NCBI GenBank assembly: GCA_022414725.1
Contig: CM039465.1
Coordinates: 46,634,495-46,698,494 of the forward strand
Direction of reading: 5' to 3'
Length of the DNA: 64,000 bases
DNA from: Microglena sp. YARC
Taxonomy: Eukaryota > Chlorophyta > Chlorophyceae > Chlamydomonadales > Chlamydomonadaceae
In this document: piece after piece, positions 9,957 through 21,700 of the stretch
How positions within the stretch are numbered: the first letter of the stretch is position 1
Layout: each line of letters opens with the position of its first letter
Notes under the pieces: generated by a model
The model's input: the letters and a program-made list of their open reading frames with translations, nothing else
The model's database searches: none
Told to the model about the DNA's origin: nothing
Translations under genes and position numbers: made by a program

Positions 9957-10073
9957 GATCGGACACTCCAACCAGGGAGCCTTCAGAAGGGAGGGAGGAA
10001 GAGGTGGCTAGATTTGCAGCGGCCGGTGGCAGGCTTCGGAAGTCCTTTAGACAGTCTGGGCGAGCCTATGCAT
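9957..10073 (+). CDS. candidate internal exon of gene D
   Basis: The acceptor is TTTGCAG after a stretch with a C-run at 9622-9640. In phase with the exon at 9019 it reads TPTREPSEGREEEVARFAAA and then an Arg-rich part (LRKSFRQSGRAYA). A donor GTACGC at 10074 leaves phase 1; otherwise a stop follows within five codons. The Glu-rich then Arg-rich composition looks coding, but no domain is recognised. Confidence 0.35.
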
Positions 10074-10305
10074 GTACGCCTGTGTGAAGCTGTTCCAGGG
10101 GATGAAGCACTTGCGGACGTGAGCCAAGGCTTGACACCCATGGTTGAGCAGTCAGGTCAGTAGTTATTAGTGATCCACTCAGAGTGCTTTGTTTGCACTG
10201 TTAGTATGAATTTACACACAGTTCCTTCTGTGCTTCTTACAACAAAGCATTTCCAATCAATCTAGGGAATCTAAACATGATCACCTCTTGTTCTACATTT
10301 TGCAG

Positions 10306-10377
10306 CCATCCCGTGGCGTAGTCTCGGCCGGCTGCAGGAGAGGAGAGGGCAGTCTGACCCTGGTTATGGTAATGGAG
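10306..10377 (+). CDS. candidate internal exon of gene D
   Basis: The acceptor is CATTTTGCAG and the donor GTGAGG. The 72 bases keep phase 1 on both sides and read IPWRSLGRLQERRGQSDPGY. An inner donor, GTAATG, is also possible. The next exon was not found with confidence. Confidence 0.3.
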
Positions 10378-10792
10378 GTGAGGCGTAATGAGGGCCATGC
10401 CTCCCTATCCGAGCGCTCGTGACTGCCTTCTCATAGCATGATCCTGTGGCATTCCCCTATCAACAAACACACACCTGCCAGTGACCACCTCGGCCTCAAC
10501 CACCAACACCAAAACAACCCTTGCTTGCATGTCATTAGCTGCCCAAAAATGTTGGTGCTCATAAGTTTGGCTGAATGTTGCTTGCAGGTCTGAAGCTCTG
10601 TTACCAACAGTGTCATCAGCAATATCGTCCCCACAGCATGCAACAGGTACTTTCGTGGATCCGTTACGGCTTTCCTAGTGATACCAAGCGATGATTGTAT
10701 GTATGGTATCTATGAGCACCCCATTCAAAAGATGTTGTGCATGATAAAAATATTGGAAACGTTCATTTAATCCATCCATCCATCAACCTCTG

Positions 10793-10981
10793 GTGTGTTT
10801 TCCACTGCTGTTGTTGTTCTCAATCAAACCATACTTCATGCATATATTGTTGAAGGTCGTTGGGTTCGTATGCATGGGCATCAACCGTTGCCTGGAGAAG
10901 ATGAAGAATGGTTGTGGGAGACTGAAGGGTGTGTGCCAGAGGGTGGTGTCAAGAGGAAGCTTATTGAATGGTTGTTGCCGT
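10793..10981 (+). CDS. short coding-like segment, unrecognised
   Basis: The plus frame reads ILHAYIVEGRWVRMHGHQPL followed by GEDEEWLWETEGC and ends in KRKLIEWLLP at a stop codon. Composition is more protein-like than the opposite strand, which is also open. It could be the last exon of gene D, but no in-phase acceptor was established. Confidence 0.2.
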
Positions 10982-11379
10982 AGCATGGGACATACTTCTG
11001 GCTCAAGGTTTTGAATAAAATCCCTGACAAGCATGTGCCCTAGCCAATTAAACTGCTGCCCTACTTAGCACCTGCTTTACTTTCGACGCAAGGTTCTGAA
11101 TAAGATTCCAGGCAAGCATGTGCACTAGTCAAGCGAACTAATTTGCAGCACCTGCAGAGCCACCTGAGTTCAAGCGGTTGCATACCCTGATCATTACGCC
11201 TTGTAAGCAACAAGGCAACATCACAACATGCCTCTGCATGCACACAAATTTGAGAACCATATGCTTTCACTAGCTCACAACACGCGGTAATACTTCGAGA
11301 TTAGCCATGTGCCCTTGTTGTTAAATGCTAGTGATTGCTTTAATTCTTTATTCCGTGCATGTTCTGACTAGACTAGAGA

Positions 11380-11530
11380 GCACCATGGAGCAGCAGCTTC
11401 TAGGCAGCTCCCCTGGCTGGCTACTCAGCCCAAACTAAAGCAAGCAAGTGCACCTCGAAGGTGGCATAAGCAGCTTTCTAGCACAAGTACAATTGTGGGA
11501 CGCAGCCCAGCGGGTTTATGTAGTACATCA
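11380..11530 (+). mobile_element. partial hAT-like MITE
   Basis: It carries the terminal sequence GAGCAGCAGCTTCTAGGCAG followed by CTCCC and GGCTGGCTA, as in the fuller copies at 12.2, 41.3, 45.7 and 60.4 kb. The right end is poorly kept. Confidence 0.5.
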
Positions 11531-11646
11531 AAGCAGATGCGTCTACGAATCATGGTGCGTCCCTAAGCATACAACTATACAGGTCAAAGGTTCATATGAT
11601 TTGGATGTGTGTCTGAGAGGTTGGTAGAGAGCATGCCGCATAAGTT

Positions 11647-12003
11647 TCATGGGAAGATGAGGGGATCACTGCGGTATGCATATTGGAGCACAGCATCAGC
11701 TATAATAGCTTTCACTTCTTTATTGTGCAACACAGCCCCTTTCTTATTCACCATAGCGGAAGCCAACTGATCTGCCCCTTCCAACTCACTGCCCTTCAAC
11801 ACATCCAAAACTCTCTCAGCAGTAACACCTACTGGTGTGCCCATCAATCGTCGAACACAAGTGTCAATTAACGCGGATGCTGCCGGTGATCGCAACAATG
11901 TTTTTTTGTCAGCTTCAGTCATGAGCTGCTGCTGGCCTCCCGTTGGTACCGTTGATGGTCCGGCATCGTCCTGGCTGCTGAAGTCCTCACCTCCAGCATA
12001 CAT
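11647..12003 (-). CDS. hypothetical protein or exon, 118 codons
   Basis: A minus-strand frame beginning at ATG 12003; it is also open upstream to a possible acceptor GTGAACAG near 12025. It reads GGEDFSSQDDAGPSTVPTGG, then helical sequence with ADKKTLLRSPAASALID and VTAERVLDVLKGSELEG, ending in YAYRSDPLIFP. Codon use and composition look like a real soluble helical protein. No family is recognised. It may be a terminal exon of a minus-strand gene or a host-like piece of a transposon. Confidence 0.35.
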   Translation of the reverse strand: MYAGGEDFSSQDDAGPSTVPTGGQQQLMTEADKKTLLRSPAASALIDTCVRRLMGTPVGVTAERVLDVLKGSELEGADQLASAMVNKKGAVLHNKEVKAIIADAVLQYAYRSDPLIFP

Positions 12004-12240
12004 TAAAGCAAGCAAAATACCTGTTCACAAGTTGGTGGGTGTCATGCTCTTCCGTCCGCACATGCTTACACTACGCATGCATAAATGCATACATACCGGA
12101 CCATCATGTGTGTGTGTGTGTGTGTGAACGTTTATGTATGTGTGGGGGTGGGGAGTGTGAGTGGGGGGGGGAGGCACAGAAGGCAGGGGGCATGCATGTT
12201 GTATCTTGTGTGCTAGAATACCCCCTCATTTTACCACTAT

Positions 12241-12434
12241 TTTTCTTTCCTGCTACAAGCACCAGCTTCTAGGCAGCTTCCAGAGACTGCCTCTGGTCCA
12301 AATCCAAAGATGCCAGGAGCACTGGAAAGATTACGATATCAGCTTCCAGGCGCCTTGGTTGCCTCAGGTTTGGATGAAGAGAGAGCCCAGGGAGCTGCCT
12401 AGAAGCTGCTGCTCTTTGCTAAGAAGAAAAACTA
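12241..12434 (+). mobile_element. hAT-like MITE, copy 2
   Basis: The left end has AGCTTCTAGGCAGCTTCC and the right end the inverted AGCTGCCTAGAAGCTGCTGC, about 190 bp apart with no coding capacity. It is the same family as the copy at 60426-60630, which has a clean 8-bp duplication. Confidence 0.75.
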
Positions 12435-13992
12435 GGTGGTGCCAGTCAAAACGAAAAAGTAGGCACGAGATCAACTCGCCGCGAAAGAAAGTGGCCCACG
12501 GTAACCAATCAGCTAGGTAGGCACATGCTCCAGGGGCTGCACGTTTCCACCTGATGGCTCATCGTTGTGTGTAAAATCCGAGCCGAGGGTTGCCTCATGC
12601 GCGGATTCCTAATCTCTCATAACGCTAGCAACGAAGGCAAATGGCTGCGCTAACCAACCTGGAGAACGCCGCGCGGCTAGTTGCTAGTGCCCAAGATAGA
12701 GAAAGCCGAGAGTGGGGCAGAAACGTGCGTCAGAAATGCTGCCTGTACATTCCTCCAATGCTGCGAAGGCTTTGTAAAGGTTGAAATAGGAATGCTGGGG
12801 GCGCTCGGGGCGTTTAGATAAAGTCGAAGATTTTGAAAAAGTTCCGGGATTTGAAGGTCCGGAAATTCGGGATTATGGTCAGTCAAATAATAAGGGCCCC
12901 TGCGGTGGTCGGCCCAAGGGTGTGTCCGTTGAAGTCAGAGGTTGAAGTGTTTGTACGTTGTGTAAGGTATGTGATTGACGCGGCAGGAAGGCAGGTTGTA
13001 GACTCTAATAGGCGCTAGGGGCAGGCAGGCAGAATGTCAGTTAGACGCGACGATAGAGCCCGTTGTGCTTGACGATGCCAATTCTGCCAATGGCTTCCGT
13101 CTTGCTTGGCTGAAATACCGTTGGCTCTCCTCGTATGGCGACGGCAACAGTCACGTGTTGGTTATATTGTTTTACCACCACCGCACCCTGACGGACCCAA
13201 TCCAACTGACTTCCTGATCATTCAAACCGATTGTTCGCCCATCTCCAAGTGGAATTCCAACCGTTACAACAGGCATTATAACTAACAGTCGCATTCGCCA
13301 ACCGATTCTCTGTGATTTCGACCATCCCAAGCGACTTCTCGCGCGTTTCGCGAAATTCGACTTTTCGGCCACTTTCAACGTACATATCGCAGCAACCTTA
13401 ACTGACTTTCCAACCATTCCAACCGACAGTTCGCCCAATTTCGGCTGAATGTTCAACCGTTCATATATATATCAATACAACTAACACTCTCATTGCCAAC
13501 CGCTTTTTCTGGGAATTTAAACCATTGTCGACCATGTCGGTTAATTAACCTCCATTTCGACCATTTTTGGCGGAGCCTCCCCTTCTGGGGGGCGGGAGCC
13601 CCCAGGGTTACCCATTTGTCTGTCCATCCATCCATCCAACCATCCATCCATCCATCCGTCTGACCGTGATGAAGCCCGACACGTCAGCCAACGGCCTCGT
13701 AACCAACTCTCTTCCGTTGCCACCTGTCGCTCCCTCGCGATCACTCTCCGCCATTTTTTAGCGTCGCAGGCAACGCTGCATCGAACTTGTCTCAGTACCT
13801 ATTTCATAGATCAGCAGCCTACGGGCCGACCAACGGGGGGCCATAAGGAAGTTGCTCGTGTATCGCAGTACCGCACGCTGAATTCGGGGCCTAGAGGGGT
13901 CCAAAGCAAAGCCCAGGAACCGTCGATTTCCCGAAAAACCGTTTTCCTGTCTGGAGGGGAAATCTCAAATCTAAATTTAATGGGGGGTGGGG

Positions 13993-14200
13993 TACGTGCC
14001 AGTGCATGTGTGTATGTGCATGTTTGCATGTGTGTATGTGCATGTGTGCATGTGTGTAAGTGCATGTGTGCATGTACGTATGTGCACATATGTACATGTA
14101 TGTGCATGTTTGCATGTGTGTTTGTGCATGTGTGCATGCGAGTAAGCACACGTGTGCATGTGTGTATGTGCATGCCCATGTGTGCATATACATGTGCATG
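13993..14200 (+). repeat. TGCATGTGTG-type microsatellite
   Basis: Imperfect alternation of TGCATG and TGTGTATG over about 200 bp. Confidence 0.9.
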
Positions 14201-15654
14201 TGTTTTTGCTGCAATAGTGGTGAGACCACGCCGTTAGGTTGGCTTGGGTCGACCCACATATGCAATAATTGTCTTCCTTGGTAGCTGACATCCTGGGGCT
14301 GAAATTTGTACATCAACACCCAACAACCTTCACTGAATATGCATACAACTGAATATGCATGCAAAGCTGACTCCTAGTCCACCTGGAGGTACAGGAGCAC
14401 TCTAGAGGAGCAGCATGGCCTCACTCAGTGACTCAGAATGCACCAGCATGCAACCCTAGTTCTAACTCTACACGGCTGGAGCTGGAAACACAACACAAAC
14501 TTCGCCAGTGGTCTATTGAAGATAATCAACGCCAAATTGAGCTCCTCGCAGCTTCGACTTCCTGTACACGGAAGTCGAAAGGATTCTATGGCTTCTCGCA
14601 ACCCTCGGGCCTTCGTCTCCGGTCGATGCGCGGCGATTCAAATATATCAGAATTTGCTAGGTCAATATTCGACTACCGAGGCCTTTGGAACAAGTGGCTG
14701 CGCTCCCTGGAGAAAGCTGTTGTTAGAGGTTTCGGTTCTGAGAATGTCCAGTGAGAAAAGTTGCGACGAATATGCAGAATTCAATCAATAAAGGCGCTCA
14801 GGGATACAAATGCGTCGATGTAAATACTTGGATTGGAATGATCGAGGCGCGCGGTAAATGTTGACATGGGGTCAGGTTTCCGGACCCCCGATGTCGCTCG
14901 TTGCCCCCATCACAGCCGAGTTACTAGCACCGACCTACAGTCATTTCCGCGCTCTCAGGGCTTGCAGGCGCTGTTTGCATTTGATACGCCTCTCGTTAGC
15001 ATCCTTCGTGCTGCGGGTATCATTTAACGCATCTCCAGCGCTCTAGTCTGTTCGAGTTCCATTCTGATCCATAGTCAGCCACATAGCGATATGATGATGG
15101 CCACAAGCTTCCACAACATGCTTATGGTGGCTTCCTGTTTACCTAGCGCACTTGCTGTATTTTAAAAGTTGAGCCATCGAAATTCGTAAGATTCACTCAC
15201 GCATTGGGATTTTCAGCAGTGCTTCCTGAATGATGAAATTATTAAGTCACAAGTTCCCCAGTTTCCGTGCTGCCCTCTTGCAAATAAAACCCCGTCTTCC
15301 TTTGTCCCCCTGCGCTACCCAGCGTAGCCCTCGGAATATAAGTTGCTATAGCGACACTACCTCGCTCTCTAGATTATAGTTTACCCACACTCTCGCCAAG
15401 GTCGATAGAGTACGGACTGCAATGACAAGCGCTCAACGGCGTACTGCTTTTACTAATCTTGATTTACCGGTCAATAGATAGAGTGCCCTTAGCTCTAAAT
15501 CGTCATAAATCGCCACGGGTCTGGAGAATCGCCACGAGTCTTATCTCCCCCCCCAACTAATTACGGGGGGGGGGAAGATCTCGATCTCCCCCCCAACGCG
15601 GGCCGTGGGGGTGGGTGGGTGGGTGGGTGGGTGCCAGGGTTGTGCAGGACGCGC

Positions 15655-15930
15655 GTCCTTGCGTCCCAGGACGCAACATGGGGAGGGTCCGTTGCGCCCT
15701 GGACGCAGATCCATGATGTTGGTTGCGTCTGCGACGCAGGTTCAAGATGTTGGTTGCGTCTCACCCATCAGTTGATTGGCCCCCCACCACTCCATTGCCG
15801 TGGGCTAAGGCTTCTTTTGATAGTGTGACGCACCCAAATGACCTGAATGCGTCCCAGGACGTAACCTACCTAATTGTATGCGTCCCGGGACGCAACAGAC
15901 CGAATTATGTTGCGTCCCAGGACGCAACCC
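15655..15930 (+). repeat. cluster of palindromic GCGTCCNNGGACGC motifs
   Basis: Six or so copies of a dyad close to TTGCGTCCCAGGACGCAA occur in 275 bp, some with the inner bases changed (CCCGGGAC, CCTTGCGT). Spacing is irregular. Nothing else in the window has this motif. Confidence 0.8.
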
Positions 15931-16109
15931 CTGGGGTCCGTTTGAAGTACCCTGGTGAGTGGGTGACCGTTTCCGAAAATCTCTTCTAAAATCCTCACCG
16001 ATGCAAATTCCGAGAAACAGTTGGTGGAAAGTTGTTTCCCGGAACAAGTAAGGTTCGTCCAAAGTCCAAACACGCGATAATAAATATCTAGACTGCAAAC
16101 CTTGGTTAT

Positions 16110-16386
16110 TGTGACGGATAACGATCCTCACACCGCGTCCCCTCGAGGGGGCGACGACTTCCCGGAAGTAGGTGAAGAGTCGTAGTAGGACGACTCTTAC
16201 CAGAGACTCCTACAGACGGAAAGTCGAACGAAGCGACCTTAACCCTGAAGTTCAGGCGACGCGCGAGATGATGTGACGAGCATATAAGCACGGCTAATAT
16301 GCTCTCAGGCAGACAATAGTAGGGATCGTTCCCCTATCATCTCGTTGAACACTTCTGTGTTTGTTAAGACGTATTCATACGTCACA
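16110..16386 (+). mobile_element. probable solo LTR
   Basis: The segment begins TGTGACGG and ends CGTCACA, so its termini are inverted repeats of the TG...CA type seen in LTRs. It is flanked by GTTAT and GCTAT, a possible 5-bp duplication with one change. A TATA-like CATATAAGCACGG lies at about 16279. No internal gag or pol sequence is nearby, so a solo LTR left by recombination is the simplest reading. Confidence 0.55.
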
Positions 16387-16675
16387 GCTATTCAGCGGAA
16401 TAATCAGCGGAATCATCAACTAGAGATGCCCGCCCTGTTTGTAAGGATGGATTTCTATAAGCAGTGGATGGTTCTGGATGGGTCACGAAACACCTCCTGT
16501 CAAGTTTCGCCTAGGAAGGCCTCGCTCGCGACCGCTACGGCAGCTTGCACCCTGTTCAGGGTAGTTAAATATCAAAATCGAAATCAAAATACGAGGTTGC
16601 GGGAGGCCTAAGGATTCAGACTGCATGAGGATTTAATTCATTCTCGGGCCACCCGTATTAATTTGGTCCACCCTT

Positions 16676-16950
16676 GTATGTATGTTTGTTACAGTCCAGG
16701 GGTAGGCCAAATAGGCTTAAGGGACTTGCCCAACCCTACAGGAAGGGCTTAAAAAGAAGAAGCACTGATGAACTGAGCCCCAAACAATCGTTTAACCGAC
16801 GGGGGCCCTGATTTCGTGCTACAGTGATAATTTAATTATACAGTATTATTAAATCATCATCTCAGCTGGGATGATCATTTAATTGTGCGATTATTATCGC
16901 ATTTTTTATAAATTTAAGTATTTCCATCCTTCAAAGGAATCAGGATCCTT
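16676..16950 (+). mobile_element. dispersed repeat R1
   Basis: About 250-280 bp starting ACAGTCCAGGGGTAGGCC, then AAGGGACTTGCCCAACC, AGCACTGATGAACTGA, CAAACAATCGTTTAACC, and an AT-rich tail with ATTATTATCGCATTTT. It has no coding capacity and no clear pol III boxes. It recurs at least nine times in the window in both orientations. Confidence 0.8.
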
Positions 16951-17404
16951 GACCAGCCTTATTATATATAAAGTTGCTTTACAATGTGGATATGGAGGGT
17001 GACCAACTGGCCAACATGTATAATTTATTATTGATTCCAACCAGATGGGAGGGGGAGGGACTCGGGGGAGAGACGACGCTGGACGTTGTAGGGCACGTGG
17101 GCCACTGGGCCTGGGCTACTGCAGAGGGGGGCTTGATCGGGACGAGGGCCGGGACCAGGGTTGGCGGAACTAGGGTGGGTACCGGGCGAACGTGTGTGTG
17201 TGGTGGGTGGTGGTGGTGGTGGTGGTGGTGGTGGGGGGGGGGGGGGGGGTCAATGACTAGGATTGGTACCGGACGAGCGGGAGACAAGATCCAAAGCAAC
17301 CCTCACTTTGTGACAAGAGCTTTGTCAATCAATATAAGAGACTATCAAAGGGCAAGCTAGTTATTTATGCAAATCAGAGCCATCAGAAATAGGGACACAC
17401 ATCA

Positions 17405-17690
17405 TTGTATGTAAATATGGGGGTAGGCCAAAATCCAAATAGGCTAAAGGGACTTGCCTAACCGTAATAGAAAGGGCTTACAAATAAAAAGCATTGATGA
17501 ACTGAACTCCAAACAATCGTTTTACCGACGGGGGCCATGAGCTCGTGCTCCGGTGATCATTTAATTGTACAACATAATTGTATAATGAAATCATCATCTC
17601 ATCTGGGACGATCATTACCAGTAAATTTTGCGCTTCTTATTTCATTGTTTATAAATTGCATCTCCAACCTTCATGACCAGCTTCATGCTG
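17405..17690 (+). mobile_element. dispersed repeat R1
   Basis: A nearly full copy of the R1 unit, lacking the first bases (ACAGTCC), diverged 10-15 percent by eye from the copy at 16.7 kb. Confidence 0.75.
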
Positions 17691-17969
17691 GAGTCTTTAT
17701 CCACCAATTCAGGTTCAATTTTATTTTTCTCGAAAATGTGTTTTCTATCCTCAGCGTTTATCATTAACTCTTCTAGTAACTTAATACCTGATTCTAGGTT
17801 CACTAGAACCAGCCATTTCTATCCAGCCATTATCCAGCCATTTTCAGTTCATTCTGAGGACCTCATTTGTGGGTGGGTGGGTGCTTTCTTATATAAAGGG
17901 TTCACGTTCAGGCCAAGTACTGCAACAAGCCTCACAAGTCACAACAGTAGAGGATATCCAGATGTGGAG

Positions 17970-18210
17970 GGGAGGGGGGGGGGGGGGGGGGGGGGGGGGG
18001 CATGTGCGTATGTGCCACGTAAACTCTGAGAGGGATTTAAAGAACTATGGCAACAACAGCCCCTCTTACAATGTAACAATTCAAATTCAAATTTGAACAA
18101 TTTTTGCAACAACAGCCCGTGTAACCATGGCGTGTAACAATTCAAATTCAAATATGAATAAACCTGGCAGCCACTGCCCTTCATAGTCACAAGCTGGGAC
18201 ATAAAAAACA
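17970..18210. repeat. homopolymer and direct repeats downstream of gene B
   Basis: A G-run of about 30 bases (17970-18000) is followed by two copies of ACAATTCAAATTCAAAT with flanking CAACAACAGCCC. Confidence 0.7.
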
Positions 18211-18289
18211 AAGCCCGCTCCCATTAGTCAACCGGGGGAGTGGGGATCCAGGATGGGGACCTAGAAGCTACAATCTACGTACAGCCAAA

Positions 18290-18534
18290 ATATAAACAGA
18301 TTTCAAAGCTCCCCATCGTTTACGAAAATCAAGTCTCGAGCTGTGTAAACGAAAATTACTGCTCATCCTCAGACACTTGTTCTCCCTACTTGTACCGTAT
18401 CATGATTGATCTCACATAAGCAAGACACTTGTTACGAAAATTGAGTCTCCAGCTCTCTTCCAACACAAATTCTAGCACTTTATCTGACTTCTTCTTGTAC
18501 CACGCCGTGATAGATCATACAAGCAGTGCACTTT
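18290..18534 (-). repeat. two truncated copies of exon 7 beyond the stop
   Basis: Copies of the 3' half of exon 7 (RYKKGEY...EL-type with frame damage) lie at about 18.32-18.42 and 18.44-18.52 kb, so boundary duplication also occurs after the last coding exon. Confidence 0.65.
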
Positions 18535-18709
18535 TTAGGAAAAACGGGTCTCCAGCTGTCTAAACGCAAATTCCAGCTCATCCTCTGACACATATTCTCC
18601 CTTCTTGTACCGCGCCATGATAGATCTCACATAAGCCAGTACTTCAGCGTCTTGTTGACGCAAACGTTGCTGCGCCTCTGTGATGGAATTCACATCTTTC
18701 TTCTTCAAC
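18535..18709 (-). CDS. gene B exon 7 (terminal)
   Basis: The acceptor AACAACAG leads into LKKKDVNSITEAQQRLRQQD, AEVLAYVRSIMARYKKGEYV and SEDELEFAFRQLETRFS, then TAA at 18535. Entry phase 2. It is a charged helix with a conserved-looking YKKGEYVSEDEL turn. Degenerate copies lie on both sides, including two of the 3' half beyond the stop (18.3-18.53 kb). Confidence 0.7.
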
Positions 18710-21700
18710 CTGTTGTTTAGGGGGTTTAGGGTTTACGGTTTAGGGGTTGGTTGAACGTGTCAGCATGGGTGTTCGTAGTTTTAGTGGTCTTAGTGTTGTT
18801 TGTACCACGCCATGATAGATCACGCAATAAAGGGTTTAGGGGTTGGTTGACCGTGTCAGCATTGGTGTTTTTAGTCTAAGTGGTCTCCGTTGCCTTATTG
18901 GTCGTAGTGTTGTTTGTATTGCGCCATGATAGATCACACTATAAAGGGTTTAGGGGTTTTCTGGGCAGTGAGTAAACGGGATCAAAGTTGAAATTTCCGA
19001 TCAGGGAAAGCCAAGTTACTTCAGCATCTTATTCACACAAACCTTGCTGAGCCTCATTTATGGAATGTACGCCCTTCTCTTTCATCCTGTTGAGCGTGTG
19101 TGTGTGTATGTGTGTGTGCGTGTGCGTATGTTTTTGTGTATGTATGTGCGTGTGGGGTGGGTTGGGGTGAGGTGGGGGTGTATCAAACAAAAGCTTATTT
19201 CTGGGCAGTGAGTACTGGGGACCAAAGTTGACATTTTCAAAAAAAAGAAAGCAGAAGTTCTTCCGCATCTAGTTCACGCAAAAGTTGCTAAGCCTCATTT
19301 ATGCAATCCACATCCTTCTTTTTCAACCTGTTGAACGGGTCAGCGGTGTTGTTGGTTGCCTTGGTGGTCTGAGTGTTGAGTCAGGAGATGGTACATCAGG
19401 ATCCAAGCGCTCTACCTGTCCATAAGCACATCAAGAAATGGAACATCAGGAAATGGTACATCAGGATACGGTACATCAGGATCCAAGTGCTCTACCTGTC
19501 CCTAAGTACATCAGGAGATGGTACATCAGGAAATAGTACATCAAGAGACGGTACATCAGGATCCAAGTGCTCTACCTGTCCCTAAGTACATCAGGAGATG
19601 GTACATCAGGAAATGGTACATCAAGAGACGGTACATCAGGATCCAAGCGCTCTACCTGTCCCCAAGTACACCAGGAGATGGTACATCAGGAAATAGTACA
19701 TCAAGAGACGGTACATCAGGATCCAAGTGCTCTACCTGTCCCTAAGTACATCAGGAGATGGTACATCAGGAAATGGTACATCAAGAGACGGTACATCAGG
19801 ATCCAAGCGCTCTACCTGTCCCCAAGTACACCAGGAGATGGTACATCAGGAGATGGTACACCAGGATCCAAGTGCTCTACCTGTCCATAAGTACACCAGG
19901 AGATGGTACATCAGGAAATGGTACATCAGGAGACGGTACATCAGGATCCAAGTGCTCTACATGTCCCCAAGTACACCAGGAGATGGTACATCAGGAAATG
20001 GCACATCAAGAAATGGTACATCAGGATCCAAGTGCTGTACATGTCCCTAAGTACATCAGGAGACGGTACATCAGAAAATGGTACATCAGAAAATGGTACA
20101 TCAGGATCCAAGTGCTCTACCTGTCCCTAAGTACACCAGGAGATGGTACATCAGGAAATAGTACATCAGGAAAGGGCACATCAAGAGACGGAACATCAGG
20201 ATCCAAGTGCTCTACCTGTCCCTAAGTTCATCAGGAGATGGTACGTCAGGAAATGGTACATAGGGATAGTACATCAGGACCCAAATTGCCTACCTGTACA
20301 AGTGCCCTACCTGTCCTACCTGCCCAAGTGGCCTCCAAGTATCCTACCTGTCCAAGTGCCCTACCTACCCTACCTACCTGTCCAAGTGCCCTACCTGCCC
20401 TACCTGTCCAAGTGCCCTACCTGTCCAAGTGCCCTACCTGTCCAAGTGCCCTACCTGTCCAAGTGCCCTACCTGTCCAAGTGCCCTACCTGTCCAAGTGC
20501 CCTACCTGTCCAAGTGCCCTACCTGTCCAAGTGCCCTACCTGCCCTACCTGTCCAAGTGCCCTACCTGTCCAAGTGCCCTACCTGCCCTACCTGTCCAAG
20601 TGCCCTACCTGTCCAAGTGCCCTACCTGTCCAAGTGCCCTACCTGCCCTACCTGTCCAAGTGCCCTACCTGTCCAAGTGCCCTACCTGCCCTACCTGTCC
20701 AAGTGCCCTACCTGTCCAAGTGCCCTACCTGTCCAAGTGCCCTACCTGCCTGCCCTACCTGTCCAACTGCCCTACCTGCCCTACCTGTCCAAGTGCCCTA
20801 CCTGCCCTACCTGTCCAAGTGCCCTACCTGTCCAAGTGCCCTACCTGCCCTACCTGTCCAAGTGCCCTACCTGCCCTACCTATCCAAGTGCCCTACCTGC
20901 CCTACCTGTCCAAGTGCCCTACCTGCCCTACCTGTCCAAGTGCCCTCCAAGTACCCTACCTGTCCCTAGCCTGGAGAAAGTCTTCATGAGGATAGCCCAT
21001 CTCTTTCCCGCTTAAAATGATTTTGACTCTATAAATGCTCATCCCCCTCAAATATTCCTGTCAAATAAGCACACCACTCAACCTCATTAAGTGTTGGCGT
21101 TATTAGTGCTCTTGCGGTTGGCAGTCTTGGCAACCGTGTGTGTTTTTACAATCTAGCCGGTGAAGGTGTAGCCAAACAGGCTTAATAGACTTGCCCTAAT
21201 CCCCGTTTCAACGAATGGCTCAATGGCAGAGCTCCTCGAGCTAAGGTACCGGATTTGAATCCCTACTTCTCTTTCAGTCTATCACTCTCTGTAGTGCTTC
21301 TGTATGTCTGTCTAGCCTAACTGTAGTCCATCACGCGGGTATAGGGCTCAGCGCTAGAGTCATAAGTGCCAGGTCATTAACTCACTATGACTAAATCACG
21401 CCTCCGATGACGTTTCGCGCGCGTCACCACAGCGGTCGCCGACCTTTCGCGGTTTTCGCTCTTCCCCGAGTGCATCACACACACCCTGGCTGATGATTGG
21501 TGCCATGTGGTGCAACCAGGCTTCTGTTGGTAATGATAACACCTGGTGGGGCGTGGTATTCAGGGAGCCCCGTCTTCCGGCGGTAGGGAACGGGCTGCTA
21601 CTTTACCTGGACAAAGCTACCATGGCGGTTGACAGCGACCGCTAAAGCACACCCATGGGGATTCGAACCCGGCACCTTCGTCGTTCTAGGAGCTCTGCCA

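Larger units (their letters stand above)
12435..16109. other. no convincing gene; microsatellites and G/C-run repeats
   Basis: I find no splice-consistent coding region here. It contains a (TCCA)n tract at 13623-13656, a (TGCATG/TGTG) microsatellite at 13993-14200, and a GGGT repeat at 15606-15632. Short open frames at 14428-14791 and 14858-15046 have an organellar or coding-like look but no motif and no splice support. Confidence 0.5.

Noticed and set aside
20143..21015. 290-codon frame with repeated CPTCPSALPVQVPYL
   Set aside because: It is the 17-bp ladder read on the antisense strand of gene B.
21201..21285. tRNA gene
   Set aside because: A and B box-like sequences are present, but the arms cannot be paired into a full cloverleaf and the body continues into a repeat; called a SINE.
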